Origin: Planctomycetota bacterium
Lineage (GTDB): Bacteria; Planctomycetota; B15-G4; SIAN01
Assembly: GCA_028289345.1 (NCBI GenBank)
Contig: JANQQL010000010.1
Span: 434,001 to 498,000 of the forward strand
Direction: 5' to 3'
Length of the DNA: 64,000 bases
Below are positions 9,776 through 17,061 of this stretch, piece by piece (the stretch's first letter is position 1; each line of letters begins with the position of its first letter). Both the position numbers and the translations under genes were made by a program. Below the pieces are notes generated by a model. That model saw only the letters and a program-made list of their open reading frames with translations. It was not told the DNA's origin and ran no database searches.

Positions 9776-10753
9776 GTGAGTCGATTCTCCGGAGCAGACG
9801 GAGGAACCTTGGGGTTCACCTTCGCAAGGAGTGAGCAACTGGTGGGACTGATTGGCGGGACCGCACTGTGTGGCGGCCTGCTCCTTCCCTCGTGCCAATC
9901 CCTTGATCCCGTGGAGGCGAACGCCATCCCGAAGGAGTCGGTGTCTCTTCATTCTCCGGTGAGATCTCCGATCACCATTGGTCACTCCTACACGATCAAC
10001 TCACGCGTGTTTCACGCCAAGCGCACTCTCAACGTATGCCTCCCGTGGGGCTACGAAGGCCGGACCGAGTCTTTCCCCGTCGTGTACCTCATCGATGGCG
10101 GCGTCGACCAAGACTTCCTGCCCATCGCGGGAAAGGCGGCGGTGGCGTCCCTGTCCGGTCAGTACCGCGAGTTTCTCCTGGTCGGCGTTCAAACCGAAGA
10201 CCGCTACTTCGAATTGACGAGCCCGTCCGACGTTCCCGCTGACTGCGAGCGCATTCCCAAAAACGGCGGCTTCGACCTCTTCCTGAAGCACCTCACGGAA
10301 GAGGTGAGGCCGTTCATCGAAGAGAACTTCCGAGTCACTGACGAAGATGCAATTCTCGGAGAGAGCTTGGCCGGCTTGTTCATCACAGAGGCGTTTCTTC
10401 GCGAGCCGACCAGCTTCCAGCACTTTCTTGCCGTCAGCCCTTCACTTTGGTGGCGAGACATGGCTCTCAGCCGAGAGGCCCCGGTTCACTTGGCTGGCGG
10501 GGACTATCGCGGGCGCTCTCTATTCCTTTCGATGGCCGACGAAGGGGGCACCATGCAAGAGGGTCTCGACCAACTGGTTCACGCGCTCGAGCACGCTCCC
10601 CCCCCAGGTCTCACTTGGTGGTACTGCCCTCTCCCGGAGGAACAGCACCACACCATCTACCAGCCGGCGGTACTCCTTGGGTTCCGGCGGGCCTTCGCGT
10701 TTCCACCAAAACAACCCGACGAAAGCACGACCGCCGTCGGAAGCTCCCCCTAG
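9776..10753 (+). CDS. Lipoprotein esterase of the alpha/beta hydrolase (esterase D/Fes-like) family
   Basis: The 325-residue product begins with a signal sequence ending in a lipobox (LLLPSC), so it is probably lipid-anchored. The body matches putative esterases of the enterochelin-esterase/COG2819 type: FPVVYLIDGG, then the nucleophile elbow GESLAGLF, then VSPSLWW. The general-acid His is probably in EEQHHTIY. It starts 16 bases after the S8 protease and may share its transcript. The GTG at 9776 has no clear ribosome site; a TTG at 9809 behind GGAGG is a good alternative and keeps the lipobox. Its stop lies 10 bases from the convergent HlyD gene. The natural ester substrate is unknown. Confidence 0.8.
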   Translation: MSRFSGADGGTLGFTFARSEQLVGLIGGTALCGGLLLPSCQSLDPVEANAIPKESVSLHSPVRSPITIGHSYTINSRVFHAKRTLNVCLPWGYEGRTESFPVVYLIDGGVDQDFLPIAGKAAVASLSGQYREFLLVGVQTEDRYFELTSPSDVPADCERIPKNGGFDLFLKHLTEEVRPFIEENFRVTDEDAILGESLAGLFITEAFLREPTSFQHFLAVSPSLWWRDMALSREAPVHLAGGDYRGRSLFLSMADEGGTMQEGLDQLVHALEHAPPPGLTWWYCPLPEEQHHTIYQPAVLLGFRRAFAFPPKQPDESTTAVGSSP

Positions 10754-10763
10754 CAGACGGCTG

Positions 10764-12047
10764 TCATCCCGACGTGTCGTCCAGGAAACGCCAGACCGTC
10801 GCAAAGATTCGCTCGAGAATGCGACGGTCCGCAGTCACGATCTCGGCGTCGCCCTGCATCTCCGGTCGGTACGTCAAATCGAGTCCCGTCGAGGTTTGGA
10901 GCCCCTGAGGAAACGCGACCTTCACGCAGTATTCGTCTTCCTGGGCGACCCGGGCGATCTCCTCGACCCGTCCTCGAACGGCTCCAAACTCATGAAATGG
11001 AAACCCGTCGAACTTGACGCGAACCGACTGACCGACGCGCACCTGTCCGGACCCTGGTCGCGGAAGTGCCAAGCGTCCCACGAAGCGCTGCACGGGTCCC
11101 TCGGGGACCACGGTCAAGACTTCTTCGTTCTTCGTGACGAAGTGATGGTCCGCCCATCCTTGGGTGAATGACACTGTTCCTGCCACGGGCGCGCGCAGCG
11201 CGTGCTCATCCAACGCCAACCTCGCCGCCGCAAAGAACCTCTGCGCTGCCAGATTCAGCGAACGCTGCACTCTCTGAAACTCTTGTTCCTGGGTGCGCAG
11301 GAGCTCCACGATCTTTCGTTGCTGCTGATTGCCCTGGATTTCCGCCTGGATCACCCGGGTTCGAGCTGCCTCCAAGGATCTCTTGCTCGCCAGGAACGAC
11401 ATCTCGGCCGTCACGGAGTCCCGTTCGGACGCCAGCTCGTTCTCCTGCAACAACCTCGCCGTCTCGTGGCCACGCTTGGCAAGATCCACTTCTCGCTCCA
11501 GGAGTTCCACGTTGCGCCGCTCTTGGACCATGAGCGCCGAGTACTTTTCGACTTCCTGGCGGCCCAAACGAATGCTCGAGTCGAAGTAGTCGGAGCCGCG
11601 AAAGTCCCGATACTCCTGGTACGCATGAACCAGCTCTGCGAGCTTTGGCTGCAACGTCCCGAGGTGCCATTCCGGGTGTCCGGTCAGGGGCCACGACTCT
11701 TCGGACACACGAGCAAGGACTTCTTCCCAAGCCAGAATGGCAGCCACCACATCCTCGTAACGCCCGCGGCCTTGCACCCACGCCAGGAGTGCCCCGGTGT
11801 CCACCGGATCCCCCTCCTTCACGTGCCAACGCAACGGTCCACTGGCAGGAGCCACGACGCGAACCGGTGGATCCGGAGTCGTCACTTCGATCCGGGCGCC
11901 AATCACCTTCGGATAGCGGACTACCCAAGCTCCCAGGAAAAGGAACGCGACCGCCAGAGCGATCATCGGCCCCCCGAATCGCAGGATCCAAGGAGGCATG
12001 GCCCCAAGGATCTCCTGATAAGCCGCGCTGTTGTTTTCGATCGGCAT
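10764..12047 (-). CDS. HlyD-type membrane fusion protein of a peptide exporter
   Basis: This 427-residue adaptor has a short cytoplasmic N-terminus, one membrane segment (IALAVAFLFLGAWVV) and a lipoyl/barrel half (VVAPASGPLRWHVKEGDPV). A long coiled coil spans about 120-310, and the second barrel half (LRAPVAGTVSF) precedes a C-terminal beta domain. This is the standard order for adaptors that link a type 1 ABC exporter to an outer-membrane channel. The ATG overlaps the stop of the ABC transporter gene (TGATG), implying translational coupling. It is the last gene of the peptide cassette. No TolC-like channel is present in the window, so an unlinked one would be required. Confidence 0.92.
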   Translation of the reverse strand: MPIENNSAAYQEILGAMPPWILRFGGPMIALAVAFLFLGAWVVRYPKVIGARIEVTTPDPPVRVVAPASGPLRWHVKEGDPVDTGALLAWVQGRGRYEDVVAAILAWEEVLARVSEESWPLTGHPEWHLGTLQPKLAELVHAYQEYRDFRGSDYFDSSIRLGRQEVEKYSALMVQERRNVELLEREVDLAKRGHETARLLQENELASERDSVTAEMSFLASKRSLEAARTRVIQAEIQGNQQQRKIVELLRTQEQEFQRVQRSLNLAAQRFFAAARLALDEHALRAPVAGTVSFTQGWADHHFVTKNEEVLTVVPEGPVQRFVGRLALPRPGSGQVRVGQSVRVKFDGFPFHEFGAVRGRVEEIARVAQEDEYCVKVAFPQGLQTSTGLDLTYRPEMQGDAEIVTADRRILERIFATVWRFLDDTSG

Positions 12048-14326
12048 CAGGTTCCCAATTCGAGCTGGTTCTTGATGAGCCGGTAGTAGGACCCACGACT
12101 TCGCGTCAGGCTTTGGTGGTCCCCGCATTCCACCATTCGCCCTTCGTCGAGAACGAGGATCTGATCCGCTTTGCGAACCGTGCTCAAGCGATGGGCAATG
12201 ACAAGAACCGTTCGCCCATCGAAGAAGCGATCCAAATTCTGCATGATGATGCGCTCGTTGTTGGCATCCAGCGCGCTGGTTGCTTCATCGAAGAACACGT
12301 ACTGAGGATCTTTGTAGATGGCACGGGCAATCAAGATCCGCTGGCGCTGTCCCTGACTCAAGCCGGACCCATCGGGACCGACCTTGGTCTCGTAGCCAAG
12401 AGGCATGGCTTCGATCGTGTCGTGAATGTTCGCCATCCGGGCGGCGTGCAACAGCCGCTCCGAGTCAATCTCCTCAGTCCCGAGAGCGATGTTCTGGGCC
12501 ACGGACTCCGTGAACAGGTAGCCATCCTGAAGGACGACTCCGCAACGGGATCGCCACACTTCCGGACTCACATTGGAAAGCCGAAGGGCTCCCAGTCGGA
12601 TCTCCCCACGGGTCGGCGGATGGAACATGAGCAGCAGCTTCAGCAGAGTCGTCTTGCCACTTCCGCTGGGGCCGACGATGGCGGTAACTTTTCCCTCTGG
12701 AATCCTCAGGGACAAGTCGGTCAACACGCTTTCCCGATCTGCGCCTTGATAGCGGAACGACAGATTCTGAATCTCGATGCTCTTGTCGTGGGGCAGGGTT
12801 CGCGCCTGAAGGCGTCCGGTGGATCGTTCCTCGTCGGGGTGCTCGTGAAGCTCTGAGAGCCGTTCGAGACTTATCCTTGCATCCTGATAGGTCTGAGCGA
12901 AGTCCAAGAACTGCAGCAACGGGGCGTTGAGCTGGCCCACGATCTGCTGCAGCGCCATCATCATCCCCAGGCTGAGGTCTCCGTCGATCACCGCCTTGGC
13001 GGAGAGAAAGGTGATCAAGATGTTCTTCAACTCGTTGACCGTCGCCGCCCCCCCCTGCTGCATCTGCCCCACGGCCAGGCCTTTGGCTCGGGTCCGGAAA
13101 CGGCGCGCCTGAATCGCCTCCCACTGCCAACGTTTGCGTCGCTCTGCCTGGTTGAGCTTGATCTCCGGCATCCCGGTCAACAGCTCAATCATGTTGCTTT
13201 GCTCGTCGGCCACTTCGCTGAAACGGGCATTGTCCAAAGCCCGGCGGCGACGCATGAAAATTAGAACCCAGGAGAAAGAAACGGCACTGCCGGCGACAAA
13301 CAACAGGAAGATCGGGATGCTGTAGAAACACAACACGATTCCGTAAACCAAGACGTTGACCAGCGAGAACAAGATGTTGAGCGTCGTCGACGTCAGGAAC
13401 TGCTCAATGCGCGCCTGATCCTGCACTCGCTGCAGGAGATCTCCCAAAATGCGCGATTCGAAGAACGGCATCGGCAATCGCATGAGCTTCGCCAACAGAT
13501 CCGACAGCATCGTCAGGTTGAGGCGAACTCCAATGTGAAGCAGAACCCAACTCCGAATGAACTCCACAGAGGTCTTGCCACAGAACACCATGAGTTGAGC
13601 CAGCAGGATGGTGTAGACAAACCCGATGTTCTCGCCCTGGACTCCGACATCGACGATGGCCTGGGTCAGAAATGGAGCCACCAAGCTCAGCAGCGTTCCG
13701 ACTCCGAGGCCAAGGAGCAGCTGAAACAAGAAAGCCCGGTACTTTCGCAGGTAGGTGAACAAGAAACCCCAGCCCGAACCAGTTTCGTCCGTCGCTTCGC
13801 CGCGGTGAAAGTCCGGGGTGGGTTCCAGGGCGAGCACCAGCCCTTTCGCACCTTCTTCCCGATCGGCCCGCGCCCACGCTTTCAAAAAGGCCTCTCGAGG
13901 TACGGAACTTCTTCGGTGAGCCGGGTCGGCAATCCAGTAGCGACTTCCCCGGATCCGGTACAACACGACGAAGTGGGCTTGTCCCCAGGGAATCACGCAG
14001 GGCAGCGGGACATCCAACAAACGTTCGAAGGGCACCCGCGCTGCGAACGCCCGGAATCCCAAGGATTCGGCGGCTTCGGTCAAGCCCTGGAACGAGGCCC
14101 CGGTTCGATGAATCGACGCACGCTGGCGAACATCTCGCGCGGTGAACGTTCGCCCGTAGTGCGCGGCGATCATGCGCAGACAAGTCGGACCGCAGTCGTG
14201 CTTGTCGAGTTGACGAAAGTGAGGAAACCGACGCCGGCGCCAGAATGACTCCCTCGGCGCCACCTCTTGTTCCTGGGTGGCGCCCGCCTCGCCATTGTGC
14301 TTGCCGTTGTGTGTGGCTCGCTTCAT
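12047..14326 (-). CDS. C39 peptidase-containing ABC exporter (PCAT)
   Basis: The 759-residue protein joins three modules. Residues 34-150 are a C39 cysteine peptidase with the full active site: Gln39 and Cys45 in QLDKHDCGPTCL, His118 in GQAHFVVL, Asp134 in WIADPA. Then come six membrane helices (about 190-470). The C-terminal ATPase has Walker A GPSGSGKTT, signature LSQGQRQR, Walker B YVFFDEATSALD and an H-loop IAHRLS. Such transporters cut precursors after a double-glycine leader and export the mature peptide. The gene lies 18 bases after the VKOR fusion gene and one base into the HlyD start. The substrate is most likely the Cys-rich peptide encoded at 16097-16285. Confidence 0.95.
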   Translation of the reverse strand: MKRATHNGKHNGEAGATQEQEVAPRESFWRRRRFPHFRQLDKHDCGPTCLRMIAAHYGRTFTARDVRQRASIHRTGASFQGLTEAAESLGFRAFAARVPFERLLDVPLPCVIPWGQAHFVVLYRIRGSRYWIADPAHRRSSVPREAFLKAWARADREEGAKGLVLALEPTPDFHRGEATDETGSGWGFLFTYLRKYRAFLFQLLLGLGVGTLLSLVAPFLTQAIVDVGVQGENIGFVYTILLAQLMVFCGKTSVEFIRSWVLLHIGVRLNLTMLSDLLAKLMRLPMPFFESRILGDLLQRVQDQARIEQFLTSTTLNILFSLVNVLVYGIVLCFYSIPIFLLFVAGSAVSFSWVLIFMRRRRALDNARFSEVADEQSNMIELLTGMPEIKLNQAERRKRWQWEAIQARRFRTRAKGLAVGQMQQGGAATVNELKNILITFLSAKAVIDGDLSLGMMMALQQIVGQLNAPLLQFLDFAQTYQDARISLERLSELHEHPDEERSTGRLQARTLPHDKSIEIQNLSFRYQGADRESVLTDLSLRIPEGKVTAIVGPSGSGKTTLLKLLLMFHPPTRGEIRLGALRLSNVSPEVWRSRCGVVLQDGYLFTESVAQNIALGTEEIDSERLLHAARMANIHDTIEAMPLGYETKVGPDGSGLSQGQRQRILIARAIYKDPQYVFFDEATSALDANNERIIMQNLDRFFDGRTVLVIAHRLSTVRKADQILVLDEGRMVECGDHQSLTRSRGSYYRLIKNQLELGT

Positions 14327-14344
14327 GCCGTGGCGTTGGGGTGA

Positions 14345-16009
14345 TCAGCGAACCCCGACCGGCTTGCGTGGCGCCGATCGCAGCAAGTGCTCCAGATCCT
14401 GGAGTCGTAAAGAGCGAGGCAATCGACGATCGTTGACAAAGATCGTCGGCGTGCCCTGAACTCCGACGCACTGCGCCCAGCTTTGGGTTTTGCGAAGGGT
14501 CTCCCGTGCCTTCTCGAGAGACCCGTCGCAATCCCGAAGTGGGAAGGCGATCAGCAGCGACGAAACCGTCGCTGGCTTTTCTTGATACCAACGGTGCAGA
14601 AGAGTAAGGGCGTCCTTGGATCGCCCCTCGACGCCGAGGGCCAAGACGTGAAGCGCCAGGAGTCCCGGGTCCCCACTCTCTTCGGATCCAAGGATTCGGA
14701 ACGTGACTCGAACCTGGTGGGGATAGCGGGAAACGAGACGCTGGGCAACTTCATGGGCTTCCGCACAGTACTGGCAGACGGGACTGGTGACCAAGGTCAG
14801 CGAAAACGGGGCGTTGGTCACTCCCAAGGTCAAGTCTCCCGAGAGAGCGGGGATGACCACGGCCGACTCCTTCTCGAACAGCTGGGCCATGACGCCAGGG
14901 TCGCGGATCAGGCGAAGGAACCGGTAGCGCCACTCTTCCGCCTGACTGGCCTGCGCTTGCCACGGGCGAACCAGGACCCAGAGGAATCCAGGCAAACCAA
15001 ATCCTACGGCCATCAGGCCGACCCCCGCGCCATTCCACATTGCGAAGTTCGTGTCCTGAAGGAGCAGCCAGAGGAGCAGCTCAATCACGAACAAGGCCTG
15101 CACTGCAAGGCACAGAGGACACCACTGCCTGACCACTCGTGCCTGATAAAACACCGAGAAACAAACGTAGGGAAGAGTCGCCAACGACATCCCTCGCAGG
15201 CAACCGAGAGCCGTCACTCCTGCGGCCGCGGTCAGCCCCATCGTCACCATGCCTCCAAGGAAGTACAGCACTCCCAAGTCGGCCATGGGAACCACGCCGA
15301 ACAACTTGGAAGCCGGCGAGTTCAACACCGAGAGGCAATCCGACCGGGAACCCACTCGACACAGTTTCTGCATCCACGACGACCCGCGACCGCTGCTTTC
15401 CAACACCAGAAGGCCGCTGACGAGGATTCCCATCACCTTCACACTGAGCAGTGCCAACAACCCGGGAGATTGCCTGTACGCCAAGCACAAGAAACCCAGC
15501 CACACGGACAGGAGGGCGATTCCTCCGACCCAAAGCCCACCGGCTCGCAGGGACTCCCAGCGCTCCTTCCTTTGGTCGTCTGGATTGGGAACCACCGGCG
15601 TCTCGGGAGTGGGAGCCACAGCCAGAATGCGGCCCGACCAGCGATGGGCAAAGTCGGTCCTCGGCACCGTGGACCAACCGGACGCCGGATCGAGGAGGGT
15701 CACCTGATCGGATGCTAGCTCGTTGACAATGACGAAGCGGCCCCCGTCTTCGTGCAAGTGCGCGAGACACGGAAGAGGGATTTGGTCGAGCTGCTCCTGG
15801 GCAACTCGAAAGGCTTCCGATTCCATGCCGAAGCTCGCCAGGCTGTCGCGCGCACTCAACAAGCTCGGGAACTCGGGATGACCGCGGAGTGCATCCTGCA
15901 CGCTTCGCCGCGGCACCGAGATGTCCATCTGCCGAAGCAGATTTTGCATCGCCGTCGGTAGGTTGTCGGAATCGTCCTTCTGCTTGGACCAGACTCGTGC
16001 AGCTTTCAT
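14345..16009 (-). CDS. VKOR-thioredoxin fusion with N-terminal degenerate C39-like domain
   Basis: The 554-residue membrane protein has three parts. Residues 1-135 resemble a C39 peptidase, but the catalytic Cys position is Asn16 and the His position is Arg91; only Asp107 (TLLDPASG) remains. Residues 157-350 are a vitamin K epoxide reductase domain with several membrane helices, loop cysteines 217 and 225, and the redox centre CPLC (297-300). Residues 390-550 are a thioredoxin/DsbA-like domain with CQYC (412-415) and a cis-Pro (GTPTIF). VKOR fusions form disulfides, passing electrons to quinone. The ATG at 16009 has GGGGGTGG upstream; a GTG at 16039 is less likely. Inference: the protein binds the leader and oxidises the Cys-rich core. 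Confidence 0.9.
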   Translation of the reverse strand: MKAARVWSKQKDDSDNLPTAMQNLLRQMDISVPRRSVQDALRGHPEFPSLLSARDSLASFGMESEAFRVAQEQLDQIPLPCLAHLHEDGGRFVIVNELASDQVTLLDPASGWSTVPRTDFAHRWSGRILAVAPTPETPVVPNPDDQRKERWESLRAGGLWVGGIALLSVWLGFLCLAYRQSPGLLALLSVKVMGILVSGLLVLESSGRGSSWMQKLCRVGSRSDCLSVLNSPASKLFGVVPMADLGVLYFLGGMVTMGLTAAAGVTALGCLRGMSLATLPYVCFSVFYQARVVRQWCPLCLAVQALFVIELLLWLLLQDTNFAMWNGAGVGLMAVGFGLPGFLWVLVRPWQAQASQAEEWRYRFLRLIRDPGVMAQLFEKESAVVIPALSGDLTLGVTNAPFSLTLVTSPVCQYCAEAHEVAQRLVSRYPHQVRVTFRILGSEESGDPGLLALHVLALGVEGRSKDALTLLHRWYQEKPATVSSLLIAFPLRDCDGSLEKARETLRKTQSWAQCVGVQGTPTIFVNDRRLPRSLRLQDLEHLLRSAPRKPVGVR

Positions 16010-16096
16010 CGGCCACCCCCTCTCCACGCAATGGGTCACAGCGGAGCTTCGATCGCGAAGCCCCGCCGTGGATCGAACCTTGTCTGTGAGGGTGGG

Positions 16097-16285
16097 CTAG
16101 TGGCAGCAACACTCCACGTCGCCGGTTTGGATGTTCCGGCAACACCCGCCGCACGGGGTCTTCCAGCAGAAACCCCAGAAGTCGAAACCGTCACAGCCGC
16201 CACCACCGCGCACGGCCTTCATTTCGGTTTCGTCCAGCGGCTCGACAGCGCTCAGCTCGCGAAGATCAGCCAATGACTTACGCAT
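16097..16285 (-). CDS. Double-glycine-leader, cysteine-rich precursor peptide
   Basis: This 62-codon gene starts at an ATG with AAGGA eight bases upstream. Residues 1-28 form a leader ending LDETEMKAVRGG, which fits the double-glycine rule exactly (Leu-12, Glu-8, Met-7, Val-4, Gly-2, Gly-1). Cleavage after Gly28 would release 34 residues starting GGCDGF. The core carries eight cysteines (residues 31, 40, 45, 48, 49, 59, 60, 61) and ends CCCH, enough for four disulfides. Three aromatic residues and two Trp lie in the first half. The next three genes encode a disulfide-forming VKOR fusion, a C39 exporter and its adaptor, so this is the evident cargo. No modification enzyme for lanthionine or thiazole chemistry is nearby. 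Activity (antimicrobial, signal or metal-binding) is unknown. Confidence 0.85.
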   Translation of the reverse strand: MRKSLADLRELSAVEPLDETEMKAVRGGGGCDGFDFWGFCWKTPCGGCCRNIQTGDVECCCH

Positions 16286-16430
16286 GCTCTCGTCCTTTCA
16301 TCAATCGAATGGCGTGGCGGTTCTTGTCCTCCGTTCGGGAGGTCGCTCGATCCCCGCCCGCACCCTTCCATTCGAAAAAGAGCGGACTGACAGCTCATGG
16401 TTTTTGACAAACGTCCAACTTGTGCTCGCG

Positions 16431-16458
16431 TTGACACCCATCCCAGCCCGGGTTAACC
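16431..16458 (+). promoter_or_regulatory. Sigma70-like promoter upstream of sigma factor gene 1
   Basis: TTGACA at 16431-16436 and TTAACC at 16453-16458 are separated by 16 bases and lie 67 bases before the sigma factor ATG. The -35 box is perfect and the -10 box is only partial. It sits in the 239-base divergent region (16286-16524) between the peptide cassette and the sigma/kinase pair. I see no equally good promoter pointing toward the peptide gene, which could depend on an alternative sigma factor. Confidence 0.45.
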
Positions 16459-16524
16459 TCCTGAAGGGCCAGTCCGAACCGCGCAAAACAGCCTTCTCTC
16501 GACTTCACTGACTGCGCGAAATCC

Positions 16525-17061
16525 ATGCGGGACAAACAGTTCTCGGTTTCCACCCCCCGACTTTGGGCCGAGGTCTATCTCGAGCTCCACGCGTTGGCGA
16601 CTCAACTGCTCCGCCATCACCAGCGGACCAGTCCCCTCCACGCCACGTCCCTGCTTCACGAAACGTACTTGCGGCTGGCGAGAAATGGGCGGGGTTACGA
16701 CAACCGTGCTCATTTCCTGTCCACGGCCGCCCGGGCGATGCGTTACGTTCTCGTCGATCAAGCGCGCCATCGGCAAGCCCTCAAGAGACTCCCCGTTCCC
16801 CTCGAAAGCTCCACGGACCCGCAGGCGATGCCTGATTCAAATCTGGCGTTGCTGACCGTCCACGAGTTGCTCCATGAGCTCTCGGATCTGGATCCTCGCA
16901 AAGCCCAAGTCGTCGAACTTCGCTTCTTCGGCGGGTTGGATGTGGAAGAGGTCGCAGGAGTTCTCGGCTGCTCTCAAGCGACGGTCAAACGAGACTGGAC
17001 CTTCTCGCGCGCCTGGCTGCGTCGGCGACTCCGATCTCCCACGAGCCCCGGTCATGGGTAA
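16525..17061 (+). CDS. ECF sigma factor (Planctomycetes/Acidobacteria type), pair 1
   Basis: The 178-residue protein has sigma region 2 (LRHHQRTSPLHATSLLHETY, then RAHFLSTAARAMRYVLVDQA) and region 4 (VVELRFFGGLDVEEVAGVL, with the recognition helix CSQATVKRDW). This pattern, with ARAMRxxLVDxAR between the regions, is the ECF group common in planctomycetes. It would direct RNA polymerase to a small regulon. Its last eight bases overlap the start of the following kinase gene, so the two are translated together. It diverges from the peptide cassette. A shadow frame (16453-16776, minus) is ignored. Confidence 0.9.
   Translation: MRDKQFSVSTPRLWAEVYLELHALATQLLRHHQRTSPLHATSLLHETYLRLARNGRGYDNRAHFLSTAARAMRYVLVDQARHRQALKRLPVPLESSTDPQAMPDSNLALLTVHELLHELSDLDPRKAQVVELRFFGGLDVEEVAGVLGCSQATVKRDWTFSRAWLRRRLRSPTSPGHG

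Noticed and set aside
16252-16437. A second small minus-strand frame next to the peptide precursor
   Set aside because: It has no double-glycine leader, no ribosome site and overlaps the promoter region; not a second precursor.
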